This document shows positions 1-12,600 of a stretch of 16,389 nt of DNA, one piece after another; the stretch's first letter is position 1, and every line of letters starts with the position of its first letter. Location of the stretch: positions 1-16,389 of the forward strand of contig JADGJL010000648.1 of assembly GCA_027600665.1 (NCBI GenBank). Direction: 5' to 3'. The position numbers and the translations under genes were made by a program. This DNA is from Irineochytrium annulatum. Taxonomy: Eukaryota; Chytridiomycota; Chytridiomycetes; Chytridiales; Chytridiaceae. A model generated the notes under the pieces. The model saw only the letters and a program-made list of their open reading frames with translations, had not been told where the DNA came from and did not search any database.

Positions 1-246
1 GAGAAGGGAGGTCGGGGTGTGCTTAGCGGTGTAAGGTTCGTTCTCCGACAAGTAAACAGTAAATATGTAAACGTGATTGCGCTTTCAGCGTACAGTTTGG
101 CGCATTTAAAAGGAAAACGTGTTCACATGATAAACAATTTATTACAGTTTTGTCTATTCTACCGTTTTTCAAATCTAAACACAAAAAAGAAGGGAAAGGG
201 AAGCTTGAAAAGGGAAACCGTAACAAGTGGCAAGCAAGGTCCTTCT
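1..246. other. Dynein 3' UTR and downstream flank
   Basis: Positions 246 to about 120 on the minus strand should be the dynein 3' UTR, with its poly(A) signal. In the remaining roughly 120 bases I see no supported gene on either strand. The open frames here are short, lack homology I can recognise, and overlap the UTR or the last dynein intron. Confidence 0.5.
138..143 (-). terminator. Polyadenylation signal AATAAA for the dynein gene
   Basis: A perfect AATAAA lies on the minus strand about 104 nt after the TAG stop, within an AT-rich stretch. A pyrimidine-rich segment (about 181-235) lies between the stop and the signal. The distance is ordinary for a short 3' UTR. No transcript evidence is available, so the cleavage site is not placed. 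Confidence 0.6.
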
Positions 247-665
247 CTAGCTGGTTGCGCATCTGTAATAATAAATCATGAAATCAGCAAAATGCAACCG
301 GAAGCGTGAAATAGAAAGTTGTAGCAACTAGTCACTTACAGTAGCGCAATCCCCCGCAGAATCCAGTAATCAGGGTTCATGGTTGTTTTTAGATCGATGT
401 CGAAGATGTAGTTGAGGTCGGTTCTCCGAGGTCTCCGGTACACTGGACACCGGTACATTCTCGGGTCGCCGTCATCCGTCGAGTTCGTCGCCGACACGTG
501 GATCACCGGCATGGACTGGTGGATCACCTTGGGTTGGGACTCGGTTAACCGTATGTTCTTGCGATCCCACCCCGCGCCTTCAATAAACAGCCCGTGAATG
601 TACACTCCTTCTGCAGGCGGCGCCGTGATATCCTCCTTCATTTGCTTCATAACCTCCGGAGCAAG
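247..665 (-). other. Last two coding exons of the dynein gene, with the terminal 16-nt coding segment
   Basis: Exon 18 (665-340) encodes the C-terminal domain ending WILRGIALL. At its end GTAAGT overlaps the frame so that, unspliced, the next codon would be TAA. A 77-bp intron (339-263) with a TGCTGAT branch-point-like element and TATTACAG acceptor leads to exon 19. The first base of exon 19 completes a leucine codon and it then reads C-A-T-S-stop (TAG at 249-247). Spliced, the protein ends RGIALLCATS; family members commonly end RGVALLC plus a few residues, which favours the spliced form. Confidence 0.82.
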
Positions 666-3600
666 CTTACAAAAAGAGTAACGAGATTAGTGTCCGCCCT
701 GTATTCGCCCATAGGCGGTTGGGGTAAATACCTTCACACTGTCAAGGGCCCAACCGTTATGATTCCTTGTAATCTCTTGCCGAATAGCGGTCAGGAAGCC
801 CTGCGGGTTGAAAAAGCCCGAGAGCCAGAACACGAGGGGCCGGCCGTCGAACAGCCATGTGTGGAACTGGGCGATCCTGTTCAACAGCTCGGTGTACCAC
901 AACCCGAGCGTCGCGCTTTGCCACGATATCTTGACCCACTGGCTCGGCACCCTCGCATCGTATAACGCGTCGAGGGCCTCTTGCAGCTGGGCGCTTACGA
1001 TGATCGTGCCATCAATAGCCAGCTTTAGGTCATTTAAAGTCGACCGCACCACGGACATGACGGCCTGCATCCGATCAATCTCCTGCCCGAGGAAGATGTT
1101 CAGGGGTTTCATCCCGCCCTGTTTCTGGATCGCGATCTTGGCTTTGTTCTTGTCGAAGTCCTCGGGTAGCTTGCTGAGGAGATCGTTGGCCATCCTTTTA
1201 ACGGCGTCTTCACGGGTTTCGCCGCCGCCGGCGTTGCTGTCCTTCGGCTGAATGGACATGATGGTGTCTAATACTTGTCAGCGCCTTCCTACATAAAAAG
1301 AGGTTGTCCTTACCAAGCATCCTCTGTGAGTCTTTCGTCTGAGAGGAAATGTCCGCATTCGGGTGCAGTCCGAATACATCCGGGGTATCAACTAAGGGCA
1401 GGGACTCGATCGATTGTCGGTACTCGTCAACGGTCTTTAAGTGGGGGATAACGTAGCCTTTGTAGAACATGAAGTTGTCCAAGAACATATGATCTCCGAA
1501 CCACACTTTCCCGTACGTGTTCAGCAGACGCCTACATGAATGCGGTAAGCATGCTCCCGTGAAGTTGCAAGTTCAAATAGAGAAGGCTTACCTGTCGAAG
1601 TCATCCGTGACACGTCCTCCGTAGTGCACTTCGCAGAACATGTACCGTGCCGTCTGCCATGAGATCCCGGCCTTCGGCGCCAACTCATCCACGTGATTCT
1701 GGACGAACTGCACCGACGCCGCGAGATCGGACTGGTTGAACTCGTACGGAATATTCCATCCAAGCGGTCCGAACTTCCTTCTCTCCTGCACGACCGAGTG
1801 CAAGAACGCCAGGCCATAAAGCAGCGGCTTATATTGCGGCCGCGCGCTCATGTCCAGCATATCTTGTGTGAACCACGCATACGTCCGCTTGAGACCGGCC
1901 TTGACGCCCTGTGGCGGCTCGTTCGTGAACTTAATCGACATCTGGAGGAACGTAATCGGGAACTTCGGGCTAACGTCAACCGTAATCCAAAGGCGGAACT
2001 TCTCGTGAATATTCTCGGTTTCGAGGATCGTGTTCAGAAGCTCGTCCATGAAGGGGAGACCTAAGTGACAGTTTTGAAGCAGAGCCCAACCACCGTTCGT
2101 CATAAAGGCCTGCAGAAGCTTCCTGGCGTGGATTTCCTGGCCCTGACCCATAGAAATCGCCTTGATATCGGTCTTATACTTCTTCGACAGGTTCTCGATG
2201 TCGGAGGACGGATCCGAACCAGTCGACAGCAGACAAATCATAGGAGTTCGGTTGTCCGACTCGACGAGGAGTGCGTCCAAATCCAAGATCTGGGACTCAG
2301 CGTACCGTTGCGTCATCGAGCTCGCAATGTACTGCTTTGCCATCATGACCGTGCGGTCCAGACACCACGACCGTATCAGCAGTAACCTACACGTCATAAA
2401 ATTAGCACTCCCTAGTAGTAAATGTAACTAGCTAATTACCGTCGGAATGCATCGAGGGAGTTGTGATACCCGCTAGGCAACATCTCATTCTCGGGGCCGT
2501 CCTTCTCGTACCAAGACTTCCATGCCTTCTCGTTTTTCCCGACCTGGTTCAGCAGATCGTTGAAGCCGGGCATCTTCGAAAGGGCCACCAAGTTAAGCCA
2601 TGTCATATCCGGGATCCAGTTAAAAGGTTTCTTGACGACAGCATTGATGTCCAAAGCGGCACCACCCTTGATGAAGCAACGGAACTCCTCGTGTGACAGC
2701 TTCCCCATTGAGATATCTATTTTGAGCGCCATGAGTAGTACGAAGAGGATTTTGTGCACCTCGTAGAGACCGCGGGTCACGTACGAGAAGGCCCTGAAAG
2801 TACAATATTCGATGATGTTCTGAATCCTCTTGCTTGGGATCGGGGACGGTGCGCCCTTCTCCATCGACTCGTCGAAGAGGCCCAGGAACTGCTTGAGGGA
2901 GGTTTGGTACATCGGGTTCACCATACTCATCTCTGCAATCAAGAAGTAGATGATACTGCCTCGGCTGGCGACGGGACGGTACTCTTCCCTAGCAACCGTA
3001 ATCTTCTTTTGGGTCTCGGCGGCGACAACGAGCTTCTCATTAACTTCCTCGGCGGTCGTCTTCGTGACCGCGAGCACCTCAATGAGGGACTCGTCGTCAA
3101 CAAGGCTGCCTTTCGTTGAGGTCAAACGCTCGAGCAGGTTATCTTCAAGCTGCTTCATCTTCCGCTTGTTACTGTTCACTTCCTCCATCAGCTTAGACCT
3201 TTCTGTCTCCAGCTCCTGCTTTTCCCTCATAATAACACGACCGAGAAGTTGCTCCTCCAATCCCTTATGCGTAACCGTAAAGTCGATAATACTGCATTTT
3301 GCGTAGATTTCGGGATTATAGTTCGGGTTCGGCAGCTTTGTGGTAATGAACAGCTGGAAGCCTTCGCAGAAATCGATTTCCTGACGCATTCGTTAGCTAT
3401 ACGTCGTCGCCTAATAGAATCTTTACCTTGTCTCCGAAAACCACTTTAAAGGACCGTCCAGCCTTGATCAGGTTCTTCTCCAAGATGTTATCAAGCGTCG
3501 GATCTAGTGCCTCCTCAACGTCTTCGATTAACATCGGACGTCCTTGACTGACACAATCATCCACGTGTTGCCGGAAGTACTTGTTCGTCAAGCTTGTCAC

Positions 3601-6600
3601 TTGAAGCCTATTATTTCCCTCGCGGTTCTTGATCCACGCCTTCGCTTGCGTTTGGGGATCGATCAGAAGAGGGTACCGAGTACCCTTTGTGACGATGATA
3701 CCGTTTTGTGTCGACAGCTCGTCCGTCGGTAGACCTTGAATATTCCACTCGCCCACAGTCGTGTTATCCACCAAAAGGCCGATAATGTCCAAGTCCTCGG
3801 TGTGTGGAATCTTCCTCTTGACCAGCTCCCTCTTCCAATCCGTGAGGAGCTGCTGTCTGAAGGTCTGGTTGAAGGGACCACTGTAGCTCAAGAACGCTAC
3901 CGCGAGAATGACATCTCCTACGAGACGGCCAATACGCTCCGCGAACTCTTTGCTCTGGATGGTCCACCGATCCTTTTCGCCTTTCAGACCGGAGATAAGC
4001 TGGGTCGCAGCATTCATCTTCCGCTTACAGCCATCAGCATCGGCCTGAAGGTTCTGCTTTTGACTGATCGCGTTATTATACTTCTCCTTAAAGACGTCCA
4101 GCTCGGCCTGCTTCTCGTCAAGAGCCTGCTGAGCCTTGTTCAAATCGTTCGTGGCAACTTGAAGTCTCGCCTCCTGAACGATCAAGTTCGCCTTCAAGGG
4201 AATAACCTTCTTGTTGATTGAGAAGTAGAACGCCATGGCCTTGACCCAAGAAGCTAGACCGGCGACATCTGCGGACACTTTCTTGGCACCCTCCAGATTG
4301 AAGTCGGGCATGTCGAGTAAGGGCTCAAGAAGCTCCGTCGTTTCCTCATTAATCTCGTCTTTTGAGAACGTCGTCAAGGAGGTAAGGAAATCGGACGCCG
4401 ACATCAATCTTAGGGCTTCACTCCAGGAAGGCTTGCAGCAAGGCTTGTCAGGGTCCTGCACTACCGCGTCGACCCTGCGTTTCTGTAGCAATAGCACTCC
4501 GTCCATGATTCTCATGATCAAATGGGGCGGTTTTGCGAGCTTACGGACCGTAGAGATATGGGAAGCCTGAATGGAGTTTAGCGCGTTCGTGGCTTCCTCG
4601 AGAGCGGGCTTTGCGGCTTCGAGTTGGGACTCGGCGAAACTCTTATCTGCCTTAATCGTGTTGGCGATCGCTTCAGACTTCGTCTTCACTTTCAGTACGG
4701 AGTCCTTCACTTTCTCAGCGGATGCTGTTGAGGCCGTGACTTCCACAAGCACGGCGTCCGCCTGCTTCGATGCGATAGCTAGCTCCTTCTCCTTCACGAC
4801 GAGCTGATCTTGAAGAACAGCGACAGACTTAGATGCCTCGATCAGCTTCGAAAGACCCATGTGCATACGATCTGAGTTGCCTCCGACCTCTTCGCGCTTG
4901 TTTGTATACAAAGATTTGTAGCTCATCAAAAAGGACAGGTAAGACTTCGGCGTGACGTGAGTGCGTCGCCTGAATTGCGAGAAGTAGTTATCGCATGCCT
5001 CGGTGACGAGATCGTGGACGAAAGCCATGTGGTGGACGACCTCCTTTTTCGTACTTTCGGTGCCGACGATATCCATCTCGCTAAGGAATTTCTCGGCGAC
5101 GGCACGCAAGGCTTCATTTGGCCAACGGGTGAACCAATCCATTGTGGCGCCGGAGATAAGACCAGGGAACTTCAACGACCGATTTCTAAACTTGTCACCA
5201 ACAGGTGAGAAGCACAGTACGACGTGGAGGTTCGCCTTAACCCGATCAATAAAGAATTGCCAAAGGTTCTCAATAGTGTCCATGACATGCGGTCTAGCTT
5301 TCTTCAAAGCTGGGCGAAGATCACTCGAAATACCGATCACCTCATCCTGCAACAGTTAAGTACGATTTCGGCCATCAACAATTACCTTCGGGAACAAGTT
5401 GGTAATTTCACCAGAAGTTAAAATGTTGTTGATATAGCCAAGGAAGCCCTCCTCTTTAACCTCGTTATCAGTGAAGATGAAAGTCAGTGACTTCCCGCTA
5501 GCGCCAGCAACCTTGTACATGAACTTCAAATCTGGCGTGATGTTAACACCGAGTAGACGCTGGCAACAGATTCCTACCTTCCATCAAGTTTGATGTGCCG
5601 TAATTCTTAGAAATTGCGATTTGGAATACTTGACTTTTCGCAATAAACGCCGCAAGTTTAGTCAACGATTGCTTTCCAGATCCTCCGACTCCGACAAGCA
5701 ACGCATTTCCGCGAGGTGTCCGGATGATTCTAGAAATACGGACAATATGTTTCATCGCGTCCTCGAAGAGCACGAGATCCATCTTAGAGCCGCGGATGTT
5801 CTCGTTGTACTGCTTCATATAATCGAGAAGCCGTTCTCGCAGAACGTCAAAGCTGGGAACCTTTTCGTAGACCTTAATAGCATCCAAATCAATCTCCACA
5901 TCCGGGTCATCAATCTCCGGCGGTTCGCGAAGGAAGTCGACGAACAAGCTCTTCTGACCAACGATCGGCCCGAAATCTTCCCCAACCTCCTTGTTAATCA
6001 AATTAACCATCGTTTTGCTGAACCAGTCGACGTCTTCTTGCGTAATAAATCGATCTGGGATGACACGGGAGCACTCGTGCTCCCACAAGTTGAAGAGAAG
6101 CTTGACAGAGCTGATCTCCTCCGCGTGCGAAACCAACATTCCCTCGATGATACGACTCAAGTCACGAAGGTTAAAGATATAGTGGAATTTCGCCGGGGTC
6201 GGAAGCATCTTCGTCTTCGTCAACTGCCACAAGCGTCGAGTAATTGCTGGAAGACGTGTAACCATTGCTGAAACATCCTCCGTAAACCTCCTAGCAGCAG
6301 AGAAATGCCCTTCAAGCATTGTTCCGAAGATTTTGTCGACGGAGACATCGCTAGGAATGGTGCAGTTCAGTACCATAAACTGTCGCTTCAATCGACTCGG
6401 AATATCATTTCTACCACCACCCGGATGCATCATCGCGGCAAGATACTGAAGATCCACAATACCCGTCCAATCACCTATCGTAATTGTAAATACCCCTAGT
6501 CTTCCAGAGTAATCATCTTACCAGGTCGGTCAAGCGAATAGAATCCCTGCCATTCCATGAGTTGACGAACAATTTCACCCGTCACTTGGTCACCCCATTC

Positions 6601-9600
6601 ATTGATCTCAGGCATATTGATATCTGAGTTTTGTTAATCGTCAGCTATGTAGTTATAAATATACCATCGATGAAGAGAATCATTTTCTTGCCAGCCGGTG
6701 GACCATACGTGGAACCCATGCGCTTATCGAGGTATGATTCAATCGTCCGCTGGAAGATCATCGGCGTCGTAGCACTCGAGAAGGACAGGTTCTTGTAAAG
6801 GTGCGTTTCGGGTATAAGCTTCGCCAGATACTTTCGAATCGTGACAGTCTTGGCGGTACCGGGCTCTCCGATAAGCAGGACGGACTTCTGCTGCTTGATA
6901 ATTGTCTCCATCAAGAACTCAGTTCGCACGTTATCGACGGTAGGGATAATAATGCTTGAGAACTCCGGGGTATGATCTTGCGGATACGCCCAGCTCGGAA
7001 CACGCTCCTTCCAATGCATCCACTGACCTGTTTCGGACACGAAGAACTCGTAGAAAGTGTCCTGGGACGCAGGGTCAATTGGTGGGTATTTGAGATCGGG
7101 TGCCTTCTCGAGCAGGAAGCTCTGAAGCTTCTTCCTTTCGTCCAACTCAAGTAAAGCACCCAGAGACCAGAACAAAGCAAAAATGTAAAGACGCTCCATG
7201 TGGTCGCTTGAGGTTTGCGCTTTATTTGCCTCGGCTTTCGGAATTAACCCACTCAGGAGTGTGCAAAGGTTCGACACGTAGCTGACCTTGGCAATGAGCA
7301 TTTTCGGGTGCAGCTCGAGCATCAAGAACTGGTTGGCAGGCCCGAAGCTTGAATTGAAAAGAGGCTCCAGCACGCTTACTTCGGCTGAGGTCCTGCTCTT
7401 AAACCAAGATTGAAGCACAATATCCCATGTAAGTGCCGTAATCCCGATGTAAATCATGCCGCAACGCGAAACGGTGGCGGGCGACGCGTTGCGAAGGGAA
7501 TGCACCTCGAAGGTCAACTTGCATGAACTTGACATGGGAATACGATCACCATTTGCAAGCGTGAGGCACTTGTTATCGTCAAGGACAGAGTTCAAGTTCT
7601 CAATCCAGACGGCATCGACGGGCCCGTCGAGAACGATCCAGACCGTTTCGCCCTTCTTCTTCAACGTCTTACGCCATAAGCTCGAGAATATACCATCAGT
7701 CCAGTCATTCGTTGCAACATCAAGGCGTCCAAACATCTGGTAGTCAGTAATAGCCTTCGGGTTCATCCGCAACTCTTTGTGTGGGTCACCGCAAACCGTC
7801 ATGGCTCGTAGAAGGGCATTAATACACTTCGTTTTCCCGGTCCCTGTGGGACCCAAAACCATGATACCGTGGCGGACACGTGCAGTCTCGTAGAGCTGAA
7901 TCACCTTCAAAGTCCAGGGAGGGTGGTTAATGAGGTTTGCTTCTGTCAGCTGCTGATCAACCGCATTCTCGATATTCGGGTAGGATGCCTTCTTCGCCGT
8001 AAGACCGGGGAACAAGTCGTTGACTAGCGAGAGGAAAAGTGCTTCATCCTCATCCACCAATTTTGACAAGTTCATATCACGCAGGACACGCATGATGATT
8101 AAGTTCTCACTGTCGTCCGGGCTCGCACGCTTGACGGACCCGCATGTACGGAGGACGGATAGAATGTTCCTCAATCCAAAATCGTAATGCACCTGCTTCG
8201 AAAGCTGCTCCTCGCATAGCCGGTACAAGACGAAGAACTTTTTCGCCAAGATAATGTTGCTAATGAAACCGCAACCAGCGAGCTTGACTCGAATGATAAT
8301 CTGACGATCCGGTACCATCATCGCCACATATCGGAAGTGAACCTTGAGGTTTTCTGGCAACTCGACACGACCAGCGTATCCAGGGTTCATCGTAATAAAC
8401 ATTCCGACTTCGGGGTTAAGGTCCACGGTGTCACCATCTGTGAAGATAAACGATGACTTCCGCTCTTTCCGCGCTGAGAACACACATCCGATTTGTTGCG
8501 CGGCTACCGAAAGGACAGGAAGTTCAATCCGGTTGAACTCATCGAAACAGCCCCAACAACCCTGATTATTCCATTAGAATGAGGCCGAACCCATTTCAAG
8601 TACTTACAGATTGCGCGAGACCCTTAAAAATTCTTCCAAGCCCTCTGTAGTCCATCTGATCGGAGCAGTTGAAGACGACAACCCATTTAGCCAAGTTTTT
8701 GCCCAGATCCTTTACAGACTCGGTTTTCCCACTACAAACTGGTTAACACGATAGCTTTGTCACGACGACCTACGTTCCAGCTGGCCCTGCGGGCGATCCT
8801 CCAAGAGACATACCAAGAGCTTGGGCGAGCGTGATATAGCAACGGTCCGTGAGCGGGGTAATGACAAGACGATCCGTGCAGCCAAGATACTCGCACTGGT
8901 AGCGGAAGTCGAAGTTCGTGATCGATACAATGCAGCAATCTTTTGTTTCGTGCCAGTAGAAACGAGCCTGCTTCAACCACTCGAAGTCCTCAGGGCTTTT
9001 TACATGAGACTTGAAGAGCTTCTCAAAGACATCTTTGTGGTGGACCTGAATCGTAATGAAGGTCTCATACTTAGTCCTGTCCATCTTCGTAAGGTCCCTT
9101 GTCGTGACTTCAATAAGGCTGTTCAACGTCTCCGTTACACGTTGATTGGTTGCCGCCATCTTCTTCTTATCAGACTTCGAGTTCGTCAGCGCTTCCTCCG
9201 AAATCATCGTCCATTGAATCTGCAGGCAAAGCAAACCAATTTGCGCCGGGTACTCGTCAAGGAATTTCTGCAGCGGCATATCATTCATCCGCATCGCCGC
9301 CTCTCTGACAACGTCATTGATCGATCCTTGCATGGACACCAACAGCGTTCCGAGCCATGCCTCGACATTTCCTGTTGCAAGCATTGGCTTGCTCAACGCG
9401 ACCCTCTCACCCTCGGCGGATTCAAGCGCCAGGATTTTGTCGTACTCCTTCTCGTGGAACTGGACATTATTCACGTTGTCGAAGACGGACTTCAAGTGAG
9501 CTTGAATCGTGTGCGAGTCTGAGGCTTGGCCAAGAATCTCAAGAAGCGCCGGGTCGGACACGAAGTAGAATCGAGGGAAGATGGCACGCTTCGACTCCAG

Positions 9601-12600
9601 GTAACCTGACAGGGACTTTTGGCACAGCTCGAGCTGCTCGGTAAGGTGAGGCAGGAGGTTCGCGATCGTCTCGTCCAGCACGCAGCATTGGATGACGTTG
9701 GGATGTTCGTTCGCCAGACCCATAATCTTGCACCAGCTCTTATCGATGTTACTGAACCGCTTAGCTTCCTTGGGCATTTGCTTGGCGATATCACCGCCGA
9801 CGAATACGGCCTCAAGGTAGATCCACAGGTTCTGCACGGCTAACCAGTTCTCAATAACCTCCGATGCTGTGGACAGGTTGTGCACCCAAGTCTGAATCTC
9901 TCCTTTAAAGGGCGCATTGTATCTATTCGACATCAAAGAAGCAAGTGTCATCAAGCTGTCCTCCATCTGCGAAATGATTTCGGAGGTTGAGCTGGGCTTT
10001 AGGATCAAGTTTCCACGGGTTTTGAAACCGGCAAGAGTAAACGACTTATCCTCCCATTCCGAAACCGTTTGCTTCAGCTTAATCTCGATCTCCGCCTCCT
10101 TCACTGCTGCAGTGCAGATATCTTCAATATCTTCCCTGTGCTCGATCAGGGGCGCATCCAGCAAGTTGCGAAGGTAGAACATCTCCGGGTCCAAGTTAAA
10201 CTGGGTCTTTGTAATGCTCATGATCGAGTCCCAATGCCGAACTTGCATCGCTTTGTTACTCGCGAGCTCGAGCAGTGGGACCTTGCCGCTCAGGTCGTCA
10301 ACAATGCGCTTTAACTCAAGGAAGGCGTCCCATTCGCGGATAGCTTTCGGTAGCTTCTTGATTTTGTTTTGAAAATCGATCATGTCGTTGTTGATGCGCT
10401 CCAGGTTCAAGTCACTCCACAACGTCTCGTTGTAACTCGCACGATTCTCCAAAACGTCGTTATACAAGGAATACAGATTCTGAAGAAGACGCAATTCCTT
10501 TTTGATCTTAACCAACGACGGGAACGGGGTCACGGGTAGCGAAAAGAGCTCCTCTCCTGCGGAGTATGTCTCCCACTTGCGGTTCAACTCATCAAACGCG
10601 CGCTGGAAGACGTTCAACCGCTCGGATGCAGTCTTCGGCGGAATGCTGCCGACCATGGGCCCGTTGTCGGTGTACTCAACCTATTATTTAAAGTTAGCAG
10701 CAGCTAGAAGTCCAACACCAAAAATAACATACGGTGAAGTCTTTAACGTCCTGAGCGAACTTCTGAACGCTGCTGATGAGTTCTTCCTTGAAAACTGGCT
10801 GGATTTTGCTAAGGTGAGATTGAACTTCAATCACCAGCTGCTTCAGCTTTTTCCAGCTGTAACGAAGGGAGTCGACCATCTCCGTCTCTTCCTTTGTGAC
10901 CGCAACGCTGTGCTTCGTCAACAGGAGATACGCCTCCTCGATCGGTTGGACTTTCATGTCGATATCCACCTCCGTCTCCCTGATTTCGCTCAGCGTTTGC
11001 ACGGCAAGCCTCAGATCATCAATATCAGCGATCTTCCTGCTCAACCGCACGGTCTTGTTGTCCATGTACTCAATGAGCTGCTCCATGTCGGTCTTGACCT
11101 TCCGGTTTAGGTTCAAACCGTACTGCTGCTTCCACTCCTTCGTCTCGGATACCAACGCAAGCTTTAGAGGCTCGAGAGAAATCAGGAGCAACCCGATTTG
11201 GGTCGTGAGGGGAATCTCGGAGATCTCCTTTTCGATGCTTTCGTAGCGGTTGATCTCCTGCTCGAAGTCGCCAATAGCTGGGTTCTTCTGAAGGAAGCTC
11301 TGAATCGTTTCTGCATTATCGTTAGAAACGCACCACAGATCAGGATGCTCACCATTCTTGTCGTCCTTCCACAGAAAGTCGTACTTTGCAAACTGCTCGC
11401 GGTGCAGCTCGACATCCTTCTTCATCGAGTTCACCGTGCTCGAAAGCATTACAAGAACCTTCATCACGTCCTTGTTGTTGGCAACCTGCGACGTGTCCTC
11501 CGGGTAGTGCGCGGTGGCGTGGTCCTCCGGCGAGTTCAAGAACACCTTCCAGTTCAGCGTCAGCTTCTTCGAGACCTCAACGACCATGCTGGCGGCCTTG
11601 TTGAGGGCCCCCTGAATGTCCTCAAGCTTCGGCTGCAGCACGACGCTCGGGATGAGCAGGATCAGCTCCGCCTTGAAAAAGGGTTTCTGCGTGCCCGACT
11701 TCCCGTACTGCTGGCTCGTGTAGTTCCCCAGCCGGCTTCGGAGCATGTCGACGGAACCCTTGGTGCACTGGACGAGCGCCTCGAAGTTCTGGAAGTTGAA
11801 GTGATAGTAGCACGACTCGTACGCCAGCTTGAGGTCCTGGCTGAGCGGGTGCGGCACGCCCTTCGACAATTCCATAATGATGTCCCTGGTTGCGCTCTCA
11901 ATGAGATTGCTACGGTTGTTCATCGCCTGGAGGACGGAGCTGCAACGGGCCTCAGTCCGCTCAAGGAAGTACTCGACTGTCCACTGCTCGCTGTCGTGGG
12001 GCACCTCGCACAATGACAGCTCCGCGATCTTTCGAATGCCGTTATTGATCCGACACTCGGTAATGTCGAGCAGCTTGTCGACCAGCTCCTCTAAACGCGC
12101 CAACTGGTGGTGGTTTGCTGCGAGATAGTTATCCAGGTTTAACGAGGTCCACGTCAAGGCCGTTAGCCCCGGCTGCAGCGCCCGATCAAGCTCGTCAATG
12201 TGCGGTCCCATCGCCCGGCGAAGGATGTTTGAGACCCGGTCAAGCACGCGCTTCTTACTGTTGAGGATGTGCTGTAGGCCGCTGTATAGGCTTTTGTAGT
12301 ACATCTCCTTCAGGCAGACATTCCGAACCGAATCAGGAACCTCGAGCCCAAGCCGAAGGAGGAACTTCGTCTCCTTCACCAGCTGTATGATCTGTGGGTC
12401 GAAGTTGACGTACAAATTGCCCTCCTGGTCCGATACAAGCAGCGTCGCTTGGAGACCCGTCTTCGCCTGGTCGACAATGTTAAACCAGGACCGGTGCCAC
12501 AACACCTCAAACTCGATGAGGGCGCGGGCTAGTTTGTTGTAGTTCCGGATGTGTTTTTTCGCCTCGGCCGACTCGAGCACGCTAGTGTTGTTCTTGAAGT

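Noticed and set aside
11198..12016. Long plus-strand open frame of 272 codons within dynein exon 6
   Set aside because: It lies wholly opposite conserved dynein coding sequence, has no recognisable domain, and is the mirror frame expected from GC-rich third positions. The other plus-strand frames across the dynein gene were rejected for the same reason.
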